The position numbers and the translations under genes were made by a program. The notes below the pieces were generated by a model that saw nothing but the letters and a program-made list of their open reading frames with translations, did not search any database and was not told where the DNA came from. From positions 1 to 6,135 of the forward strand of contig DAMG01000033.1 in the NCBI GenBank assembly GCA_002497025.1: a DNA stretch of 6,135 nucleotides, given 5' to 3'. This DNA is from Euryarchaeota archaeon UBA126 (GTDB lineage: Archaea; Thermoplasmatota; Poseidoniia; Poseidoniales; Thalassarchaeaceae). This document shows positions 6,068-6,135 of the stretch, one piece after another (within the stretch, counting starts at the first letter, position 1; each line of letters opens with the position of its first letter).

Positions 6068-6135
6068 GGGCCTGTAGGTTAGCTTGGCCTATACTTCGCG
6101 GCTGGGGGTCGCGCGACCCAGGTTCAAATCCTGGC
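6068..6135 (+). tRNA. tRNA-Pro, anticodon GGG (3' end cut by window)
   Basis: The cloverleaf folds as follows. The acceptor 5' strand GGGCCTG is 6068-6074, with T8 and A9 at 6075-6076. The D arm from 6077 (GGTTAGC...) closes with only three pairs (G-T, G-C, T-A). The anticodon stem CGCGG (6097-6101) pairs with TCGCG (6109-6113) around the loop CTGGGGG, with T33 at 6103 and anticodon GGG at 6104-6106. G at position 37 is usual for proline tRNAs. A 4-base variable loop is followed by the T arm CCAGG / TTCAAAT / CCTGG (6118-6134). Base 6135 (C) begins the acceptor 3' strand and pairs with G at position 7; the other six bases and discriminator lie outside. It reads CCC, and CCU by wobble. No intron is present. 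Confidence 0.9.

Noticed and set aside
1..6135. CRISPR array, insertion sequence, phage or defence module
   Set aside because: No regularly spaced direct repeats, terminal inverted repeats, transposase, integrase or nuclease motifs were seen on either strand.

Overview
The window is archaeal chromosome. The deciding evidence is a tight gene cluster found in this form only in archaea: ribosomal proteins L18e (eL18), L13 (uL13) and S9 (uS9), followed by RNA polymerase subunit N, which has the archaeal/eukaryotic C-x2-C ... CC zinc site. A proline tRNA follows. Upstream lies a very large, acidic, sequon-rich surface protein with a type-3-thrombospondin-like calcium motif, several Ig-like beta-sandwich modules, one C-terminal transmembrane helix and a DUF4129-like cytoplasmic domain. 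This combination, with moderate base composition, suggests a marine planktonic Thermoplasmatota (Marine Group II, Candidatus Poseidoniales). That placement is inference; the archaeal assignment is firm.

Layout, all on the + strand. Positions 1-4368 hold the 3' part of the surface-protein gene; its true start and any signal peptide lie outside the window. Positions 4369-4517 are a 149-base spacer with two inverted repeats and no recognisable gene. Positions 4518-6014 hold rpl18e, rpl13, rps9 and rpoN, joined by an 8-base overlap, a 1-base overlap and a 6-base gap, so almost certainly one transcript with coupled translation. Positions 6015-6067 are a short spacer. From 6068 to the window end there is a tRNA-Pro (anticodon GGG) that lacks the last bases of its acceptor stem.

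The four-gene operon supplies three ribosomal proteins and one core RNA polymerase subunit, so it links translation and transcription capacity. In rpl13, rps9 and rpoN the Shine-Dalgarno core GGTGA sits exactly six bases before the start codon. This fixes a TTG start for rpl13 and chooses ATG over the adjacent in-frame GTG for rps9. The surface protein has no visible functional link to the operon and appears to be a separate unit.

The most unusual items are the Ig-repeat / one-helix / DUF4129 architecture of the large protein, whose twelve ectodomain cysteines fall in six successive pairs, and the structured spacer upstream of rpl18e with two competing pairings. I see no CRISPR array, insertion sequence, phage gene or defence system.
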